Part shown: piece after piece, positions 60,289-64,000 of the stretch
Position numbering within the stretch: position 1 is the stretch's first letter
Layout: each line of letters starts with the position of its first letter
Assembly: GCA_021414005.1 (NCBI GenBank)
Contig: JAIOPH010000018.1
Coordinates: 147,358 to 211,357 of the forward strand
Origin: Chthoniobacter sp.
Lineage (GTDB): Bacteria > Verrucomicrobiota > Verrucomicrobiia > Chthoniobacterales > Chthoniobacteraceae
Length of the DNA stretch: 64,000 nt
Reading direction: 5' to 3'
Notes under the pieces: generated by a model
The model's input: only the letters and a program-made list of their open reading frames with translations
Databases searched by the model: none
Told to the model about the DNA's origin: nothing
Translations under genes and position numbers: made by a program

Positions 60289-62517
60289 ATGACCGAGCCG
60301 CAAATCACACCCGCAATCATCGCCAAGCACGGCATCACGCCCGACGAATACGCGCGCATCCAGAGCATCCTCGGGCGCGATCCGAACTTCACCGAGCTGG
60401 GCATCTTCTCCGTCATGTGGAGCGAGCACTGCTCGTATAAAAACTCGAAGCGCGAGCTGCGGAAGTTTCCCACCACCGGGCCGACCGTGCTCGTGAAGGC
60501 GGGCGAAGAAAACGCGGGCGTCATCGACATCGGCGACGGCTGGGCCATCGCGTTCAAGATGGAGTCGCACAACCACCCGAGCGCCATCGAGCCGTTTCAG
60601 GGCGCGGCGACCGGCGTGGGCGGGATCATTCGCGACATCTTCACCATGGGCGCGCGGCCCGTTTTCTCGCTGAACTCCCTCCGCTTCGGCCCGATCACCG
60701 GCGACGGCGCGAACGTGAAAACCAACCGCCGCCTCTTCGCCGGCGTGGTCGCGGGCATCGCGCATTACGGGAACTGCATCGACATCCCCACCATCGGCGG
60801 CGAGGTCTATTTCGACGAAAGCTACGACGGCAACCCGCTCGTGAACGTCTTCAACCTCGGCATCCTGCGCCACGAGCAGATCGCGCGCGGCGCGGCGAAG
60901 GGCATCGGCAATCCGGTCTTTTACGTCGGCGCGGAGACGGGGCGCGACGGCCTCGCGGGCGCGGCCTTTGCCTCGCGCGAGCTGACCGAGGAGAGCAAGC
61001 AGGACCGCCCCGCCGTGCAGGTCGGCGACCCTTTCAAAGAAAAACTCCTCCTCGAAGCCTGCCTCGAACTCCTCGCCACCGACGCCGTCGCCGGCATCCA
61101 GGACATGGGCGCGGCGGGCCTCACCTGCTCGACCTGCGAGACCGCCAGCCGCGGCGGCACCGGCGTGGAGATCGACCTCGCCAAAGTGCCCAAGCGCGAG
61201 ACCGGCATGACGCCTTACGAGATCATGCTCAGCGAGTCGCAGGAGCGCATGCTCATCATCGTGAAAAAGGGCCACGAGCAGACCGTCGTGGACATCTTTG
61301 AAAAGTGGGACCTGCCCTACGCCGAGGTCGGCGTGGTCAAAGACGACGGCATGATGCGCGTGCTGAACCACGGCGCCGTCGTCGCCGAAATCCCCGCCCG
61401 CCAGCTCGCCGACGAAGCCCCGCTTTACTCCCGCGAAGCCACCCCGCGCCCCGCGCCCGCGCCGCTCGATCTCGCGAAGCTGCCCGCGACCGATTGCCGC
61501 GCCGCGCTGCTCACCCTCCTCGCGCATCCCAGCATCGCGTCAAAGAACTGGGTCTGGCGGCAATACGACCACATGGTCCGCGCCGGCACCATGGTCCTGC
61601 CCGGCTCGGATGCCGCCGTCTTCCTCGTCCGCGAAGCCAATAAAATCCTCGCCGCCACCAGCGACTGCAACGCGCTCTACTGCGCCCTCGATCCCCGCGA
61701 AGGCGCGCGCATCGCCGTCGCCGAAGCCGCGCGCAACCTCGCCTGCGCCGGCGCCGTCCCGCTCGCCACCACGGACAACCTGAATTTCGGCAACCCGCAC
61801 AAGCCCGAGAATTTCTGGCAGCTCCGCGAATGTGTCGAGGGCCTCGCCGAAGGCTGCGTCTTCTTCAACGCGCCCGTCACCGGCGGCAACGTCAGCCTTT
61901 ACAACGAAAGCCCCGCCGGCACCATCGACCCCACGCCGACCGTCGGCATGGTCGGCCTCATCGAGGACGAAAAACACGTCACCACCTCGCATTTCAAAAC
62001 CGCCGGGGATGCCATCATCCTCGTCGGCGACCTCGGCCACGAACTCGGCGCGTCACACTTCCTCCGCGCCATCCACGGCCTGAAAGCCGGCCCCGTCCCG
62101 CGCATGGACTACCCGCGCGAACTCGCCGTCCAGGACGCCGTCCGCGCGCTCATCCGCTCCCGCCTCGTGAAAAGCGCGCACGATTGCAGCGAAGGCGGCC
62201 TCGCCGTCGCCCTCGCCGAGTCCTGCATGGGCGGAGAAAAGCACCTCGGTGCCACCATCGACCTCGGCCCCACTGGCCTGCGCCCCGACCAGGCGCTCTT
62301 CAATGAAACCCAGTCCCGCATCGTCCTCAGCGTCGCCGCCACCAATGCCAGCGCCGTCCTCATGCTCCTCGAACTCCGCGGCCTCCCCGCCCGCCGCCTC
62401 GGCACCGTCGGCGGCCCGGACCTGAAGATCACCGCCGACGGCGAAACCCTCACCTGGCCCCTCGCCAACCTCCACGACACCTGGCACGGAGCCATCGCCC
62501 GCGCGATGGAGGCGTAG
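60289..62517 (+). CDS. purL: Phosphoribosylformylglycinamidine synthase subunit PurL
   Basis: [56 protein letters not shown]. Confidence 0.97.
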   Translation: MTEPQITPAIIAKHGITPDEYARIQSILGRDPNFTELGIFSVMWSEHCSYKNSKRELRKFPTTGPTVLVKAGEENAGVIDIGDGWAIAFKMESHNHPSAIEPFQGAATGVGGIIRDIFTMGARPVFSLNSLRFGPITGDGANVKTNRRLFAGVVAGIAHYGNCIDIPTIGGEVYFDESYDGNPLVNVFNLGILRHEQIARGAAKGIGNPVFYVGAETGRDGLAGAAFASRELTEESKQDRPAVQVGDPFKEKLLLEACLELLATDAVAGIQDMGAAGLTCSTCETASRGGTGVEIDLAKVPKRETGMTPYEIMLSESQERMLIIVKKGHEQTVVDIFEKWDLPYAEVGVVKDDGMMRVLNHGAVVAEIPARQLADEAPLYSREATPRPAPAPLDLAKLPATDCRAALLTLLAHPSIASKNWVWRQYDHMVRAGTMVLPGSDAAVFLVREANKILAATSDCNALYCALDPREGARIAVAEAARNLACAGAVPLATTDNLNFGNPHKPENFWQLRECVEGLAEGCVFFNAPVTGGNVSLYNESPAGTIDPTPTVGMVGLIEDEKHVTTSHFKTAGDAIILVGDLGHELGASHFLRAIHGLKAGPVPRMDYPRELAVQDAVRALIRSRLVKSAHDCSEGGLAVALAESCMGGEKHLGATIDLGPTGLRPDQALFNETQSRIVLSVAATNASAVLMLLELRGLPARRLGTVGGPDLKITADGETLTWPLANLHDTWHGAIARAMEA

Positions 62518-62617
62518 TGATCGGTTGGAAAAATCCGCCGCCATTCTGAAAGCAGGGCAGGAGGATTTGCGCATTGACCGGAGGGAAGAGAGACTACCGC
62601 CGTACTCCAAAAATACC

Positions 62618-63481
62618 ATGCCTGCCAACGCCGAGACCCAAGCGCTGATGGAGAAGGCGCTTCAACATCTCCTAAATGAGCAATCAAGAGTGCTCAAACA
62701 CCAACATGCGAGGAAGATGATTAAGGTGGCTCAAGCGCTTGGGGATCTTGCTACCCAGACATGGAACCTGCTGTCACAAGGCCTCCACAAAGCTAAAGTT
62801 CGTTCTGTTGACAAACTTACCAAGCAGGCAGTTGCAATCGAACGTACTGTTGATGATATTTCAGAGCAAAACTGGTTTCATCTTGACCTGTCGGTAAGTT
62901 CAATATTTCAGCGTGTTAAGGAGTCTCTCGCAATTCAGCCCGTTCAGGAGCAACTAAACCTGAAGGCGTCGATCGCAGTCAGGAACCACTTTCACAACAT
63001 TCGGCTGTTGCTGCTGGAGCAATTGCTCAACGCACGAATGCTCATCAACAATAATGATTACGGCACTGAGACCGAACGCGTTTGGCAGCAGTTTCTTCAG
63101 CGAGAGTTAGGGCCGGAGTTTCGTGTTCTACAAGGCGGACACGTAATTGACTACGCAGGTAATGACGCAAATGCCCAAATTGATTTGGTGATTGTTCCGG
63201 CAGACGCCAACGTAATGACCCCGAGCAGCTCGGACGGCGGCAAGGTCAATGTTTTCTGCGATCAAGTGATCGCCGCAATCATGACAACCTCGATTCTGGG
63301 TGTCAAAAAGGTTGGTGAGGATTGGCGGAAACTGATGCGCGTTTCAGAACTATTCACCTCTTCAGACGAACTGCCAGGTTACACCGAGCAGGCTTGGCCG
63401 CTGTGTTACATGATCGCCGGGCAATTGAGCCTGTCTCGGTTTCGCGGACAGTGTTGGGTAGGCTGGACACGGGAGGTTTAA
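62618..63481 (+). CDS. DUF6602-like protein, 3' end probably altered by IS insertion
   Basis: YGTETERVWQQFLQRELGPEFRVLQGGHVIDYAGNDANAQIDLVIVPADA..CDQVIAAIMTTSILGVKKVGEDWRKLMRVSELFTSSDELPGYTEQAWPLCYMIAGQL. Confidence 0.65.
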   Translation: MPANAETQALMEKALQHLLNEQSRVLKHQHARKMIKVAQALGDLATQTWNLLSQGLHKAKVRSVDKLTKQAVAIERTVDDISEQNWFHLDLSVSSIFQRVKESLAIQPVQEQLNLKASIAVRNHFHNIRLLLLEQLLNARMLINNNDYGTETERVWQQFLQRELGPEFRVLQGGHVIDYAGNDANAQIDLVIVPADANVMTPSSSDGGKVNVFCDQVIAAIMTTSILGVKKVGEDWRKLMRVSELFTSSDELPGYTEQAWPLCYMIAGQLSLSRFRGQCWVGWTREV

Positions 63482-64000
63482 TGGTGGGAGTTCTCGAAGT
63501 CCACAGGTGACTGGTCACCGAGGGCGCTGTGGAGCCGCACGCGGTTGTAGAAGGTTTCGATGTAGTCGAAGGTCAAGGCTTGGGTTTCATGGCGACTGAC
63601 TGGGTCGTGGCGGTGGAGGCACTCGGTCTTGAGGGTCGAGAAGAAGCTCTCGACGGCGGCATTGTCATGGGGATTGCCGGTGCGGCTCATGCTCGCCTCC
63701 AGGCCGTGGGCGTGGAGCAGGCCGCGGTATGCGGCGCTGGCATACTGGCAGCCGCGATCGCTGTGGTGGAGGAGGCCGCGGGCCGGACGGCGCTGGCCGA
63801 GCGCCATGTGCAGCGCGGCCAGCGGGAGGGTCGTGTGCAGGCTCTCGGCAAAGGCCCAGCCGACCACCTTGCGGCTGTGCAGATCGAGCACGATGGCCAG
63901 GAAGAGCCAGCCTTCCGTGGTCTCGATGTAAGTCATATCCACGCCCCACACCTCGTTTGGCTTGGTCGGTGGCGCGGCACGTTCGGCCAGGCGATTGGGG
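63478..64000 (-). mobile_element. IS3-family transposase OrfB (DDE), 5' portion beyond window edge
   Basis: EVWGVDMTYIETTEGWLFLAIVLDLHSRKVVGWAF..HHSDRGCQYAS..GNPHDNAAVESFFSTLKTE..FYNRVRLHSALGDQSPVDFE. Confidence 0.93.

Overview
GC-rich bacterial chromosome segment. Gene content (PEP-CTERM tails, DUF7133/ThuA/cytochrome c cluster, Verrucomicrobia-style secreted C-termini, RG-rich RRM protein) suggests Verrucomicrobiota; this is an inference from family knowledge, since no database was searched. Most of the window is ordinary housekeeping: mgtE, cysS, rarA, a Prc/Ctp protease, hflK/hflC, lepA, trpE/trpG, hisI, pilB-like, miaA, M20 peptidase, HAD, aroC, cyclophilin, lpxH-like, degP-like, waaA, DEAD-box helicase and purL. 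The accessory material falls in six places. (1) 1.8-2.85 kb: an IS3-family OrfA relic joined to an HsdR relic. (2) 22.4-25.0 kb: a decayed defence-like patch with a ROCO-like remnant, an IS200-like/RAYT transposase bracketed by 43-bp inverted REP-like repeats, and two TIR genes, the upstream one frameshifted at a C6 tract. (3) 30.9-38.2 kb: a tight three-gene operon of an acetoacetate-decarboxylase-like enzyme, a tandem-cyclase/AAA/TPR protein resembling soluble adenylyl cyclase, and an FAD/NAD(P)-binding oxidoreductase. (4) 43.9-46.0 kb: two secreted hypotheticals with palindromes around them. (5) 49.1-50.5 kb: duplicated, frameshifted PEP-CTERM tails embedded in nested palindromes whose deletion variants share one breakpoint. 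(6) 62.6-64.0 kb: a DUF6602-like gene whose 3' end runs into an IS3-family element. Short-word tandem repeats (6-, 7- and 14-bp units) occur at three loci, one inside cysS. No rRNA, tRNA or CRISPR array was recognised. All family calls come from reading the translations and need HMM or structure confirmation.
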